Counted from the stretch's first letter, positions 17,595 to 26,610 are shown. The stretch: DNA of 64,000 bases from Umezawaea endophytica (GCF_025061645.1 NZ_JANYMP010000024.1:83877-147876); one strand, 5' to 3'. The notes: generated by a model not told the origin, from the sequence alone. Program-made: numbers and translations.

Positions 17595-19226
17595 ATGAAC
17601 GATTCGGGATCCTCCCAGGTCAGTCGACGAACCGTGCTCGGGGCGCTCACCATGATCGGGACCACGACGTCGCTGGGACTCGGCTCTGCTTCGGCCACCG
17701 GCGCCGGGTCGACCGCAGACGCCCGGACGGAGTCGTCCGCACCGGAGGCGACCACCAGGCACGGCAAGGTCCGGGGAAAGCGGACCAGTGGCGGCGGCAG
17801 CGCTTTCCTGGGCATCCCCTACGCCCAGCCCCCTGTGGGCGACCTGCGCTTGGCACGACCCGCTCCCCCGATCCCCTGGACCGGCGTTCGCGACGCGGTT
17901 GCCTTCGGTCCCGCGGTTCCCCAGGTCCCGCCCAACACCGCCGTACCCGCGGGCGACGACTGGCTCACCCTCAACATCTGGTTGCCGCCGGGTGCGGACA
18001 AACCGGTTCCCGTCATGGTGTGGATCTATGGTGGCGGCTACGCGAGCGGCAGCGCGGACGAGCCGACCTTCGACGGCTCGGTGCTGGCCCGCGAGGGCCG
18101 GGTCGCCGTCGTGACGTTCAACTACCGCACCGGCGTGGACGGGTTCAGCCACATTCCCGGCGCTCCGGCCAACCGCGGTCTCCTCGATCAGGTAGCACTC
18201 CTGCGTTGGCTGCGCGAGAACGTCGGCGCGTTCGGCGGCGACGCCCGCAACGTCACCGTGTTCGGCGAGTCCTCCGGAGCGGGTTGCGTTGCCGCGCTGC
18301 TCGCGATGCCCTCGGCCCGAGGACTTCTCCGACGGGCGATCGTGCAGAGCATGCCCCGTCCTTACGTCACAGCCCGACTGGCGTACGAGATCGGCGGGGA
18401 GATCGCCGCCTCGGCCGGGGTGGGGTTCTCCCGAGAAGAGATGGCACGGGTGCCCGCGCAGACCCTGGCGGAGCACGGCGCCGGGCTACAGGCTCGAACG
18501 CCCGACTTCATCGACCGCTGGGGACAGGTCGCGGCGGTGGGGGGCGTGTACGGCCCGGTCGTCGACGGCGTGGTGCTACCCGTCGACCCGTACCGGGCAC
18601 TGGCCGACGGCGCGGCGTGCGATATCGAGTTGATCGTCGGACACACCAGGGATGAGAACCGCCTGTTCACGGCTCTGACCGGACAGGTCGGCAAGATCGG
18701 TCCCACTCAACTCGAACAAGCGCTGAACATCTTCGCACCGCACGGCGATCCGGTCGCGTACCAGAACGCCTTCCCCGGAGCCACGGACGAGGAACTGTAC
18801 GAGATCGTCCGGTCGGACTGGCTGTTCCGCATGCCCAACATGGCTCTCGCGACCGCGCACGCGAGAGCCGGTGGACGCACCTACTTCTACGAGTTCGTCC
18901 ACGAGGCCGTCGGCGTTGGTGGCATCCGCGCCTCGTTGCACGGCATCGACGTCCCACTCGTCTTCGGGAACTGGGTTCCGGGAACCTACAGCCTCGTCTT
19001 CGCCAACCCACCCACGGACGAGGACCACAGGCTGGGCACCGAGGTGCGGAGAGCGTGGACTCGATTCGCCCACACCGGCAGCCCCGGCTGGCCGCGGTTC
19101 ACCGGCGAGAGGAACGCTCCCACGAAGATCTGGGGCCGCGGCGACCATGTCGGCCTCTACCCCGAACTCACGTCCTGGAGCCTCGCGCACGGAGAGCGGT
19201 ACAGCCCCTACGACGTCGTGGAGTAG
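17595..19226 (+). CDS. Tat-exported type B carboxylesterase
   Basis: A 543-residue enzyme of the carboxylesterase/lipase family, starting at ATG 17595 with GGAG six bases upstream; a GTG at 17589 is also in frame. A twin-arginine signal (SRRTVLGALTMIG) precedes the mature domain. The family motifs are visible: FLGIPYAQPPVGDLR, the oxyanion loop IYGGGYASGS, the nucleophile FGESSGAGC (Ser about 226) and the His region LHGIDVPLVFGNW. The length is normal for the family. It is an exported esterase, possibly acting on acylated sugars or plant esters, given the GH2 and lectin genes beside it. It ends 34 bases before the second 32-bp repeat. Confidence 0.93.
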   Translation: MNDSGSSQVSRRTVLGALTMIGTTTSLGLGSASATGAGSTADARTESSAPEATTRHGKVRGKRTSGGGSAFLGIPYAQPPVGDLRLARPAPPIPWTGVRDAVAFGPAVPQVPPNTAVPAGDDWLTLNIWLPPGADKPVPVMVWIYGGGYASGSADEPTFDGSVLAREGRVAVVTFNYRTGVDGFSHIPGAPANRGLLDQVALLRWLRENVGAFGGDARNVTVFGESSGAGCVAALLAMPSARGLLRRAIVQSMPRPYVTARLAYEIGGEIAASAGVGFSREEMARVPAQTLAEHGAGLQARTPDFIDRWGQVAAVGGVYGPVVDGVVLPVDPYRALADGAACDIELIVGHTRDENRLFTALTGQVGKIGPTQLEQALNIFAPHGDPVAYQNAFPGATDEELYEIVRSDWLFRMPNMALATAHARAGGRTYFYEFVHEAVGVGGIRASLHGIDVPLVFGNWVPGTYSLVFANPPTDEDHRLGTEVRRAWTRFAHTGSPGWPRFTGERNAPTKIWGRGDHVGLYPELTSWSLAHGERYSPYDVVE

Positions 19227-19260
19227 CAACAGCGGCGACGCGTGGTCGAACAAGCACTGG

Positions 19261-19292
19261 ACCGCTCCCTCTACTTGCACTTCCGTTGACGT
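19261..19292 (+). repeat. 32-bp direct repeat, copy 2 (relic of a GH2 3' end)
   Basis: The sequence matches 15887-15918 with one mismatch and still reads DRSLYLHFR followed by a stop, but no GH2 coding sequence precedes it. It is followed at once by a strong hairpin. It looks like the original or duplicated end of the GH2 gene, separated from it by the TetR/SDR/carboxylesterase segment. Confidence 0.85.
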
Positions 19293-19345
19293 CGCCGCGA
19301 GCTGACCTGCGACACCCTGACGCGCGGGTCAGCTCGTCGGGCGAC
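19291..19345. terminator. Bidirectional hairpin terminator
   Basis: CGAGCTGACC at 19298-19307 pairs perfectly with GGTCAGCTCG at 19327-19336, and the outer GTCGCC/GGCGAC (19291-19296, 19340-19345) can extend the stem. It lies between the relic repeat and the stop codon of the convergent small membrane protein. Confidence 0.65.
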
Positions 19346-19549
19346 TCACCCACGCCCGTCGGCACGCCTCTTGCGGTAGCTCGAGTACAGCGCGACGCCT
19401 GCGACCACGGCGACCACCCCGAAGGCGGCGCTGACGTAGACGCCGAGGCCGATGGCCTGGGCCGCGACGTTGGCCGCGAGGCTGACCACGACGACCGCCC
19501 AGAGGGTCACCAGCTTGCCGGACGGGGACGACTTCGACTCGTTGTTCAT
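19346..19549 (-). CDS. Small two-helix membrane protein
   Basis: A 67-residue protein beginning at ATG 19549 (MNNESKSSPSGK). It has two hydrophobic segments, LVTLWAVVVVSLAANVAA and VYVSAAFGVVAVVAGVALYSSY, and ends with the basic tail RKRRADGRG, which is presumably cytoplasmic. The pattern is that of small actinobacterial membrane proteins of unknown function. A longer frame to 19627 has no support. Confidence 0.7.
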   Translation of the reverse strand: MNNESKSSPSGKLVTLWAVVVVSLAANVAAQAIGLGVYVSAAFGVVAVVAGVALYSSYRKRRADGRG

Positions 19550-19658
19550 GTCGACAAACCTAGGCACCGCCCTGGCCCCAGCCGATACAGCGAGCGCCCG
19601 AAAACATGGTGTAGCAGGCTCTACCACGCAGGCCTCGCGGGAAGCGGTGCGACCGCCG

Positions 19659-20402
19659 TCAGAAGATCGACCGGCTGAGTCCCCCGTCCACCGCGATGGT
19701 CGTGCCGGTGACGTACGAAGCCGCGGGCGAGACCAGGAACCCGATCACGGCGGCGAACTCCTCCGGCGTGCCGAGCCGCCCCATCGGGATGTCCGCGATG
19801 GCCGACGCGGGGACACCGTCCGGGTACAGCAGGGACGCGCGCGAGGTGTGGATCCGGCCAGGGGCGACGCAGTTGACCGTCACCCCGTCCGGGGCGAGTT
19901 CGCCCGCCAAGGTCTTGAGGTAGCCCGCGATTCCGGGCCGGACCAGGCTGGACACCGCGACCTGGGAGGTCGGTTCCTTCACCGTGGACGCGGTGATCGC
20001 GACGATGCGCCCGGCCGGGCTACGCCTCAGGTGCGGAACGGCCGCACCGACCAACCGGAGCAGCGGCAGCACCATCGCGCGGAACGCGGCGTCGGCGGCG
20101 TGTTCGTCGACCTTCAGGGCAGGGCCCGGCGCAGGGCCGCCCGTGTTCCACACCAGGACGTCGAGGCCGCCGAACAGGCGGACCGCGTGCTCCACGACCC
20201 GGTCCGCGGCACCGTCCTCCGCGAGGTCGGCGACCAGGGGTGACGCGCCGATGCGTTCGGCCGCGGGTTCCAGCGTCTCCGCTCTGCGGGCGACGGCGAC
20301 CACGTCCGCACCCGCACGGCGCAGGTGTTCGGCCGTGGCGAGGCCGAGCCCCGACGACGCGCCGCACACGATCGCGGTCCGGCCTTCGAGTCCGCTGGTC
20401 AT
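19659..20402 (-). CDS. Atypical short-chain dehydrogenase/reductase without the YxxxK motif
   Basis: The 247-residue protein has the SDR fold: cofactor loop CGASSGLGLA (about 13), the modified NNAG motif WNTGGPAPG and the C-terminal YVTGTTIAVDGGLSRS. The catalytic Ser region is ITASTVKEP, but where YxxxK should follow the sequence is LVRPGIAGYLKT, so the usual Tyr and Lys are absent. This matches a known atypical SDR subgroup in which the Tyr-Lys pair is lost and whose chemistry is poorly defined. The ATG at 20402 has AGGAG five bases upstream. It is the last gene of the seven-gene catabolic operon. Confidence 0.88.
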   Translation of the reverse strand: MTSGLEGRTAIVCGASSGLGLATAEHLRRAGADVVAVARRAETLEPAAERIGASPLVADLAEDGAADRVVEHAVRLFGGLDVLVWNTGGPAPGPALKVDEHAADAAFRAMVLPLLRLVGAAVPHLRRSPAGRIVAITASTVKEPTSQVAVSSLVRPGIAGYLKTLAGELAPDGVTVNCVAPGRIHTSRASLLYPDGVPASAIADIPMGRLGTPEEFAAVIGFLVSPAASYVTGTTIAVDGGLSRSIF

Positions 20403-20469
20403 CACTTCTCCTCGTTCGAGATGGCGGGCAGTGCGGGCGCGTCGTTTCGGAACCGGATGGCGCCGCGTT

Positions 20470-21513
20470 CTAGGCGTTTCGACCGGCGGCGCTGTCGAGG
20501 ACCTCGCGCAGTGCCGCGCTCACCTCCGCGGGGCTTTCCAACGGCCAGAAGTGACCACCGGGCACCAGGCGGAGGTCGACGCTCGGGACCTGCGGCAGGT
20601 GTTCGGCGGCGTCCTCGTAGAACTCCCGTGGCTGGCTGCGGGAATCGTGTCCCTGCACCACCGTGATCGGGCACCGCCACCGCGGCATCAGGTCGGCCCG
20701 GCGTTCGATCCACTCCTTGCGGAACGTCGAGTTCATGCTGTAGCGCGGCACCGCGCGGACGACTCCGGGGTAGGAGAACTCCTGGACCGTCCGACGCAGG
20801 TCCGCCTCGGAGACCTGCCGGACGCCCATGACGGCGTAGGCCCACACCACGAACCGCCGGGGGTCCTCCATCAGCCCGGTCCACGGTGCCTCGGCGAGCA
20901 GGTCGTCCTGCGGGGCCAGGTCCGGGTGGAAGTGGGCCAGGTGCTGCTCGCCGCGCACGTAGTGCCGGATCCGCTCGGGGTGCCCGGCGACGACGTGGTC
21001 GCCCAGCACCGTGCCGCGGTCGTGGGTGACGAGCGTGACCGCGTCGAGCCCCAACTCGTCGAGCAACGCCACGACCTGGCCCGCGACACCGCGCTGCGTG
21101 TAGTCGCCGCGTCCCTTCTCCGACTGGCCGTACCCCTTGAGGTCGATGGCGATGCTCCGGTACCCGTCGGCGATGGCCGCCATCTGGTGGTGCCACAGGA
21201 ACCACGAGTCCGGCATGCCGTGCAGGAACACCACCGGTTCGCCCTCGCCCGCCTCGACGTGGTGCCAGCGAACGGTTTCGTGGTCACCGGGCGCGTCGGT
21301 GAAGTGGTGGGTGAAGGCGACGCCGTCGAGGACTTCGACGTCGCCTTCCCGATCAGCGGCGCGCGGCGGCACCTCGCCGAGCTGGGCGAGGCGGTCGGCG
21401 ACGAGTTCCGGCGCGGGGGCGAACGCGGTGATGGCCTCCCGTGCTCGAAGCGGCAGATCGGTGTACGACCAGGAAGTCCGGTGCTCGACGAGTCCGGTCT
21501 GGTGCTGGTTCAC
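20470..21513 (-). CDS. Epoxide-hydrolase-like alpha/beta hydrolase
   Basis: A 347-residue alpha/beta hydrolase starting at GTG 21513 with AGGAG eight bases upstream. The oxyanion motif is FLHGMPDSW and the nucleophile elbow is VTHDRG, with Asp as nucleophile, as in epoxide hydrolases and haloacid dehalogenases. The catalytic His is in PGGHFWPLE near the C-terminus. An N-terminal extension of about 60 residues (REAITAFAPAPELVADRLAQLG) precedes the core. No signal peptide. It probably opens an epoxide or cleaves an ester/halide in the pathway of this operon; the substrate is unknown. Confidence 0.9.
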   Translation of the reverse strand: MNQHQTGLVEHRTSWSYTDLPLRAREAITAFAPAPELVADRLAQLGEVPPRAADREGDVEVLDGVAFTHHFTDAPGDHETVRWHHVEAGEGEPVVFLHGMPDSWFLWHHQMAAIADGYRSIAIDLKGYGQSEKGRGDYTQRGVAGQVVALLDELGLDAVTLVTHDRGTVLGDHVVAGHPERIRHYVRGEQHLAHFHPDLAPQDDLLAEAPWTGLMEDPRRFVVWAYAVMGVRQVSEADLRRTVQEFSYPGVVRAVPRYSMNSTFRKEWIERRADLMPRWRCPITVVQGHDSRSQPREFYEDAAEHLPQVPSVDLRLVPGGHFWPLESPAEVSAALREVLDSAAGRNA

Positions 21514-21562
21514 GCTGTTGTCTCCTGTTTCGCTAGCGGTCGCCGAAGAGGTCGCTTCGGGG

Positions 21563-22492
21563 TCATCTGAGGTCCAGCACCGCTTTCCCGTGCAGCCGCC
21601 GGTCCAGCAGCGCCTCGACCGCCGACGCGGCGTCGTCCCACGGACCACGCCAGGCGATGCTCGGTTCGAGTTCCCCCGCGGCCACCATCCCGGCGAGCAC
21701 GGTGAGATCTCGGCCGAGGCCGTGACATCCCAGGAGGTAGAACGTGACGAGCGCGCGGTCGTGTCCGGCGGGTGCGCCCGCGAACGCGCCATCGGGGAAG
21801 GACACGGGTCCGGGTGCCGCGCGTCCGATGTGGACGACGGTGCCGCCCTGCGTCAACCGGGCGAAGCCGTCGACGAGCTGCCTGCCGCCGACCGTGTCCA
21901 CGATTCCGTCGACGAGGCCGTCGATCCGGCCGGGGTCGGTGACGACCTCGTGGGCACCGAGACTCGTGAGGCTCGGCCCGTGGCTGTCCGGATCACCGGT
22001 GCACGCGATGACGTGGGCACCGCCGCGCCGGGCGAGCTGAACCGCGAACCGGCCGACACCGCCGGTCGCGCCGGTCACCACGATCCGCCTGCCGAGCACG
22101 GGCCCGAGTCGGTCCAGGGCGCGCAGGGCGCTGGCGCCCGCGACCGGCACGGTGCTGACGGCTCCGGGGTCGGCCCCCTGCGGGACCACTCCGATCAGGT
22201 CGACGTCGACCGCCCGCAGCTCCGCCCAGGCCCCCTGCGCGCCCAGCGTGACGACCGGGGTGCCCACCGCGGGACCGGTGCCGTCCGCCGCGGCTCGCTC
22301 CACGACGCCCGCGGCGTCCCAGCCGAGCACCGTGCCCGGCTCGGCGGTGCTGAGGCCGCGCTTGACCTCGCCCGAGTTCAACGAAACGGCGGCAACGCGG
22401 ACGAGTACCTGGTGCGCCGACGGCCGGGGATCGTCGGCTTCACCCAGCCGCAGGGAACCAGGCGCCGCGGGATCGACGAGGAGTGCGCGCAA
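21563..22492 (-). CDS. Zinc-free MDR oxidoreductase
   Basis: A 309-residue medium-chain dehydrogenase/reductase. The GroES-like half carries VLVRVAAVSLNSGEVKRG, and the nucleotide loop is IVVTGATGGVGRFAVQLARRGG (about 135-155). There are no zinc-ligand clusters. The start is a TTG at 22492; no better start is close. It lies 34 bases after the RraA-like gene and 49 before the hydrolase gene, in the same operon. Relatives reduce enones or quinones. Confidence 0.87.
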   Translation of the reverse strand: MRALLVDPAAPGSLRLGEADDPRPSAHQVLVRVAAVSLNSGEVKRGLSTAEPGTVLGWDAAGVVERAAADGTGPAVGTPVVTLGAQGAWAELRAVDVDLIGVVPQGADPGAVSTVPVAGASALRALDRLGPVLGRRIVVTGATGGVGRFAVQLARRGGAHVIACTGDPDSHGPSLTSLGAHEVVTDPGRIDGLVDGIVDTVGGRQLVDGFARLTQGGTVVHIGRAAPGPVSFPDGAFAGAPAGHDRALVTFYLLGCHGLGRDLTVLAGMVAAGELEPSIAWRGPWDDAASAVEALLDRRLHGKAVLDLR

Positions 22493-22526
22493 GACCGGAG
22501 GTCCTTTCTTCGTGTTGTCAACGGGT

Positions 22527-23174
22527 TCAGTGCGAAGGGCCGAACTCGTCCCCGACCGCCTCGAACCCGGCGGCGATGGACCGGTGAGCCCTGGCCTGGC
22601 CCACCCACCGGCGTTCGAGCTCTTCGATCCGGCACGCGCGGTCGAGGACCTCGTCGGCCCGCGCCAGCGGGACGCTCACGACGCCGTCCCCGTCGGCGAC
22701 GACGAGGTCGCCGGGCGCGACCTCGACCGCGCCGAACCGCACCGGCCCGCCGATCGCCGGGCAGCACGGCCGGATCGCGCGCGGATGGGCGCGGCGGTAA
22801 TGCACCGGCAGGTCGTAGCCCGCCATCTCGTCGGCGTCGCGGATCAACCCGTCGGTCACCGCACCGACGAGCCCGCGCGCGGCCGCCGTTCCCACGATCA
22901 CCCCGCCGAGCGCGCTGATCGCGGCCCCACCGGCGGCGACGACGAGGACGCTGCCCGCCTGCGCCGTGTCGACGGCCTGCCAGAAACGCCTGCCGTCGTC
23001 ACGACCGGGCTGCCCCGGTTCGAGTCGCACGGTCACGGCCGGTCCGATGAACCGCCGGGACCCGATGATCCGTTGCGGCCCGTCGACCACACCGTCGAGT
23101 CCCAGCTCGTCCAGCGCGTCGGCGACCGAGGCCGTACCGACCTCGGGGTAGTCGCCGGAAACGGGGTTGTGCAT
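22527..23174 (-). CDS. RraA-like aldolase/decarboxylase
   Basis: A 215-residue member of the RraA/HMG aldolase fold, which includes 4-hydroxy-4-methyl-2-oxoglutarate aldolases with oxaloacetate decarboxylase activity. The family's pattern GTAAARGLVGAVTDGLIRDADEM holds the Arg-Asp pair that binds pyruvate and metal. The ATG at 23174 has GAGG upstream. In meta-cleavage pathways such enzymes split the last C6 or C7 hydroxy-oxo-acid to pyruvate plus a keto acid. Its presence in this operon suggests that a ring-derived acid is degraded to central metabolites. RraA proper (RNase E inhibitor) is unlikely in this context. Confidence 0.88.
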   Translation of the reverse strand: MHNPVSGDYPEVGTASVADALDELGLDGVVDGPQRIIGSRRFIGPAVTVRLEPGQPGRDDGRRFWQAVDTAQAGSVLVVAAGGAAISALGGVIVGTAAARGLVGAVTDGLIRDADEMAGYDLPVHYRRAHPRAIRPCCPAIGGPVRFGAVEVAPGDLVVADGDGVVSVPLARADEVLDRACRIEELERRWVGQARAHRSIAAGFEAVGDEFGPSH

Positions 23175-23188
23175 GCTCTTGCCTCTCG

Positions 23189-24523
23189 TCACGCGGCCCG
23201 GTGCGCGATGGCGCCCGCCGCTGGATCGTGGCCGCTGACGTCCGTGGTGGACTCGCTCGGGGCGTTCCGGGGCAGCAGCAGAACCGCGAGAACGCCGAGG
23301 ACGGTCGGAACCATCAGCGCGTAGAAGTTCCACTGGACGGCCAGGCCGACCGCGACGATCCAGCCGAGCGCAAGCGGCCCGACCACGCTCCCGACCCGCG
23401 AGATCGCCAGGTACGTGCCGACCGCGGACGCCCGCACGGCAGGCGGGAAGCACGTACCCGCGAAGACGTGCAAGATCACCGCTGTTCCGCTCCCGCCCAC
23501 CCCCGCGAGGACCACCGCCCCGTACCCGACCGCCGTCGGCGGGCCGGAACTCAGCACGGCCAGTGCGACCACCCCGATGCCGAGCCCGGACAACAGCACC
23601 CGGCGCGGGCCGAAGCGGTCGGCGAACGACGACATGACGAGGCTGCCGACGATCGCACCGGCCGACAGCGCGGCGAGGAAGGCCAACGCGGACGTCAGCC
23701 CGTAGCCCGCCGCCCGCATGATCTGCGGCAGCCAGGTGTTGAGCCCGTAGATGAACACCTGCACGCCGAAGCCCGCCAGCCCGAACAGGGCGAGGTGGCG
23801 CAGCAACGGCGGCCGGGTGAGATCGCGCCGGGCAGATCGACCGGGTGCCGGGGTGCTGTCGACGTCGGGCATCGGCAGGCCGTAGCGGAGCGCGACGGCG
23901 CGGGCCTCGTCCACCCTGCCCTTGGCCACCAGGAAGTCCACCGACTCGGGCAGCAGGACCATCGCGACCGGCATGAGCAGGAGCAGCACGCCCGCCATCG
24001 CGTACATCGGTCGGAAGCCGAGATCCGGGGTGATGACGATGCCGAGCAGCGCGGAGATGACCGCGCCCACGGCGAAGCCCGCGTTGCCGATCGCGGTGAA
24101 CAGGTACCGACGCCCCGGCGGGGCGAACTCGACGGTCAAGGCGATGCACACCGGGATCACCCCGCCGAGGCCGAGCCCGCCCAGGAACCGGAACAGCGCG
24201 AACAGCTCGCGCGTCGGTGCGGCCGCGCAGACCAGCATGCACACCGAGAACCAGCTCGAGCAGAGGATCAGCATGCGCTTGCGGCCCAGCACGTCCGTCG
24301 CGAAGCCGCACAGCAACGAGCCGAGCAGCAGACCGACGAGGGCGAGGCTCGCGATGAGCCCGGCGCCCGCCGCGTCGAGGCCCCAGGGCTCGTACTCGAG
24401 CAGGACGGGGATCGTGGTGCCGTACACCGAGACGTCGTAGCCGTCGAAGATGATGACCAGGCAGCAGAACGCGGGGACGAAGTAGGTCAGCCGCCTGCCC
24501 CGGAGGACGCCGGGTGAACGCAT
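23189..24523 (-). CDS. MFS transporter of the aromatic-acid:H+ symporter (AAHS) type
   Basis: The 444-residue protein has 12 predicted hydrophobic segments, and the loop after the second carries CGFATDVLGRKRML, the MFS signature. VIIFDGYDVSVYGTTIP in the first helix is the DGYD motif of aromatic acid symporters. It is expected to import an aromatic or related organic acid with protons at the plasma membrane. The ATG at 24523 has AGGAG upstream. It lies between the SDR and RraA genes, so it probably supplies the substrate of this operon. Confidence 0.93.
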   Translation of the reverse strand: MRSPGVLRGRRLTYFVPAFCCLVIIFDGYDVSVYGTTIPVLLEYEPWGLDAAGAGLIASLALVGLLLGSLLCGFATDVLGRKRMLILCSSWFSVCMLVCAAAPTRELFALFRFLGGLGLGGVIPVCIALTVEFAPPGRRYLFTAIGNAGFAVGAVISALLGIVITPDLGFRPMYAMAGVLLLLMPVAMVLLPESVDFLVAKGRVDEARAVALRYGLPMPDVDSTPAPGRSARRDLTRPPLLRHLALFGLAGFGVQVFIYGLNTWLPQIMRAAGYGLTSALAFLAALSAGAIVGSLVMSSFADRFGPRRVLLSGLGIGVVALAVLSSGPPTAVGYGAVVLAGVGGSGTAVILHVFAGTCFPPAVRASAVGTYLAISRVGSVVGPLALGWIVAVGLAVQWNFYALMVPTVLGVLAVLLLPRNAPSESTTDVSGHDPAAGAIAHRAA

Positions 24524-24552
24524 GGGGGTCTCCTCGCCGTTGGGGTGGTCGG

Positions 24553-25332
24553 TCAGATGTTCACGGAACCGCCGGTGACGTCGAGGCAGGCGCCGTTGAC
24601 GTAGCTCGCCTCGGGCGAGCAGAGGAACGCGATGGCCGCGGCCTGTTCCTCCGGCGCGGCCAGCCGCCCCATCGGGTGTTGCGCACCGGCCGCGGCGCCG
24701 CCGTCGGGGTACAGCGACCGGATCCGGTCGGACAGCGTGGTGGAGGGCGCGGTCGCGTTGACCGTCACGCCGTGCGCGGCGACTTCGCGCGCGACGTGCT
24801 TGGTCAGGCCGATCACGCCCGCCTTGGCCGCCGCGTAGGCGGAGACGCCCACGCGGGTCGGCATGCGCCCGGCCTCGCTCGCGACGGTGACGATCCGGCC
24901 CCAGCGGCGTTCGATCATGGCGGGCAGGACGGCGTGCACGAGGAGGAACGCCGAACGCAGGTTGACCGCGACGATGCGGTCCCAGTCCTCGACGGCCAGT
25001 TCGGCGGTCGGGGCGAGCGTCGTGAACCCGCCCGCCGCGTGCACGAGGATGTCCGGTGGGCCGAAGTCCTCGGTCGCCTCGGCGACGAGGGCCTCGACGA
25101 CCGCGGCGTCGGAGACGTCCCCGAAGGCGAGCCGGGCGCGGCCACCGGCGGCGGTGATCCGCTCGACGACCTCCTCGCCGCCCTCGCCCGGCTTCAACGT
25201 CGCCACGGTGACGGCGACGCCCCGCGTGGCGAGGTCGCGCGCCGCGGCGGCGCCGATACCCGCCGCGGCCCCCGTCACGATCGCCGTGCGGCCCGGCCAC
25301 GTCGACGGGTTGGTGGTGGTGTGGTCGGTCAT
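24553..25332 (-). CDS. Short-chain dehydrogenase/reductase (FabG-like)
   Basis: A 259-residue classical SDR with AIVTGAAAGIGAA at the N-terminus, HAAGG in place of NNAG, the catalytic Ser in TVASEAGRM and YAAAK with the surrounding VGVSAYAAAKAGVIGLTK. The C-terminus SYVNGACLDVTGGSVNI is canonical. The ATG at 25332 has AGGAG upstream. It is the second gene of the operon and likely oxidises a hydroxyl of the imported substrate or its hydrolysis product. Confidence 0.93.
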   Translation of the reverse strand: MTDHTTTNPSTWPGRTAIVTGAAAGIGAAAARDLATRGVAVTVATLKPGEGGEEVVERITAAGGRARLAFGDVSDAAVVEALVAEATEDFGPPDILVHAAGGFTTLAPTAELAVEDWDRIVAVNLRSAFLLVHAVLPAMIERRWGRIVTVASEAGRMPTRVGVSAYAAAKAGVIGLTKHVAREVAAHGVTVNATAPSTTLSDRIRSLYPDGGAAAGAQHPMGRLAAPEEQAAAIAFLCSPEASYVNGACLDVTGGSVNI

Positions 25333-25358
25333 GGGTTCTCCTGCTCGTTCGGGGCGGT

Positions 25359-26507
25359 TCATCGAGCCGTCAACCGCTGCCGCGTCCAGTCGGTGATCAA
25401 CGCGTCCCGGTCGTTCCTGTGGTTGTAGACGCAGTGGTCGCCGTCGGAGAACACGACCATCTCCCGGCCACCGGCCGGTGCGTCCCGCAGCAGCTCGCGC
25501 GCCCAGTCGTCGGTCACCAGCGGATCCGCGCCACCGTGGACGACGAGGAGCCGGTAGTCCGTGTTGACCCCGCGGGCGAGCGGGGTCACCGTGCGCCACG
25601 CCGCGAGCCCTCGTTCTGCCTCACCGGTGCCGCAGAACGTGAGCATCTTGGTGAAGAACGTGCCGGAGGGCGGCACCGCCCACGGTGCCGGGATGCCGCC
25701 GTTGTCGACGCAGGCGCGGATCCGTTGGTCCGCCGCGGCGAACGCCATCGCGAAGCTGCCGCCCATGCTGTTGCCGACGATCCCGAGTGGACGGCCCGGA
25801 GCGCGCGCGTCGAGGAAGTCGACCGCCCGCGAGTAGGCGGCACGCCAGTCCGCGGTGAGGTAGTGGTGGTGGCTGAGCCGCGTCTCGCCCTGCCCCGGCC
25901 CGTCCAGCAGCAGCGCGTCGATCCCGCGGGCGGAGAAGGCGTCACCGAGGCTGTCGAAGTCCATGGCCCAGCCTTCGACGCCGCCGATGACGACGACCGA
26001 GGCCACCGCGACGCCGGTCGCCGGGACCAGCCAGCCCACCACCGGCCCGCCCTCGGTGTCGAGGACGACCCGCTCGCGGTCTCCGGCCAGCTCCGCCGCC
26101 CGCGCGTAGCGTTGGGCGGCTTCGGCGAAGAGGGCCCGACGGTCGTCGGTGTCGGTGAGGATCATCATCTGGCCCATCCGCAACAGGGCCGACGACCGGC
26201 GCAGCAGGGCGATCCGCGTCGTCGGGGTGACGCCGTCCCCGTCGGCTCGCCGCGCGGTCGCCTCGGCGAGTTCGACGGCGGCCGACTGCCAGTCCTGGCC
26301 ACCGAGGACGCGGGCCCGCAGCTCGACCGCGTCGGCGTGGTCCACGCCGTAGCCCGTCGTGCGGTCGAGCGAGAACTGGCGCAGCGCCGCCTGCGCCTCG
26401 GGAGCCAGCGCGGCGAGGTCGGCTTCGGTCTCGGCACGCCGTCCGGTGTGCTCCCGGTTCACCACCGGCGGTGGTTCCACGAGCGTCACCTCCCCTTGTG
26501 CGGTCAT
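25359..26507 (-). CDS. Two-domain alpha/beta hydrolase, 2,6-dihydroxypseudooxynicotine-hydrolase-like
   Basis: A 382-residue hydrolase starting at ATG 26507 with AAGGAG eight bases upstream. Roughly 130 N-terminal residues are helical (QAALRQFSLDRTTGYGV, AQRYARAAELAGDRE). The catalytic domain carries the nucleophile elbow GIVGNSMGGSFA, the acid in GGADPLV and the His in DGDHCVYN. This helical-lid plus core arrangement is that of carbon-carbon-bond hydrolases such as the nicotine-pathway enzyme and of FrsA-like esterases. It is the first gene of the operon, divergent from the LysR gene and 103 bases from a perfect LysR-type palindrome, so it probably performs the pathway's key ring-fragment cleavage. 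Substrate class is inference. Confidence 0.87.
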   Translation of the reverse strand: MTAQGEVTLVEPPPVVNREHTGRRAETEADLAALAPEAQAALRQFSLDRTTGYGVDHADAVELRARVLGGQDWQSAAVELAEATARRADGDGVTPTTRIALLRRSSALLRMGQMMILTDTDDRRALFAEAAQRYARAAELAGDRERVVLDTEGGPVVGWLVPATGVAVASVVVIGGVEGWAMDFDSLGDAFSARGIDALLLDGPGQGETRLSHHHYLTADWRAAYSRAVDFLDARAPGRPLGIVGNSMGGSFAMAFAAADQRIRACVDNGGIPAPWAVPPSGTFFTKMLTFCGTGEAERGLAAWRTVTPLARGVNTDYRLLVVHGGADPLVTDDWARELLRDAPAGGREMVVFSDGDHCVYNHRNDRDALITDWTRQRLTAR

Positions 26508-26610
26508 CGCGAGTGCTCCTTCCGGTGCGGCGCGAGTCGCCATCGGACTTCGCGATCTCATCCTGAGTTCAGCGGCGAGCGGCGTCCAATATCAGTTCTG
26601 ACCTGTGCGC

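Noticed and set aside
23201-24517. A 438-codon plus-strand frame opposite the MFS gene
   Set aside because: Low-complexity, charge-biased sequence; antisense to a 12-helix transporter.
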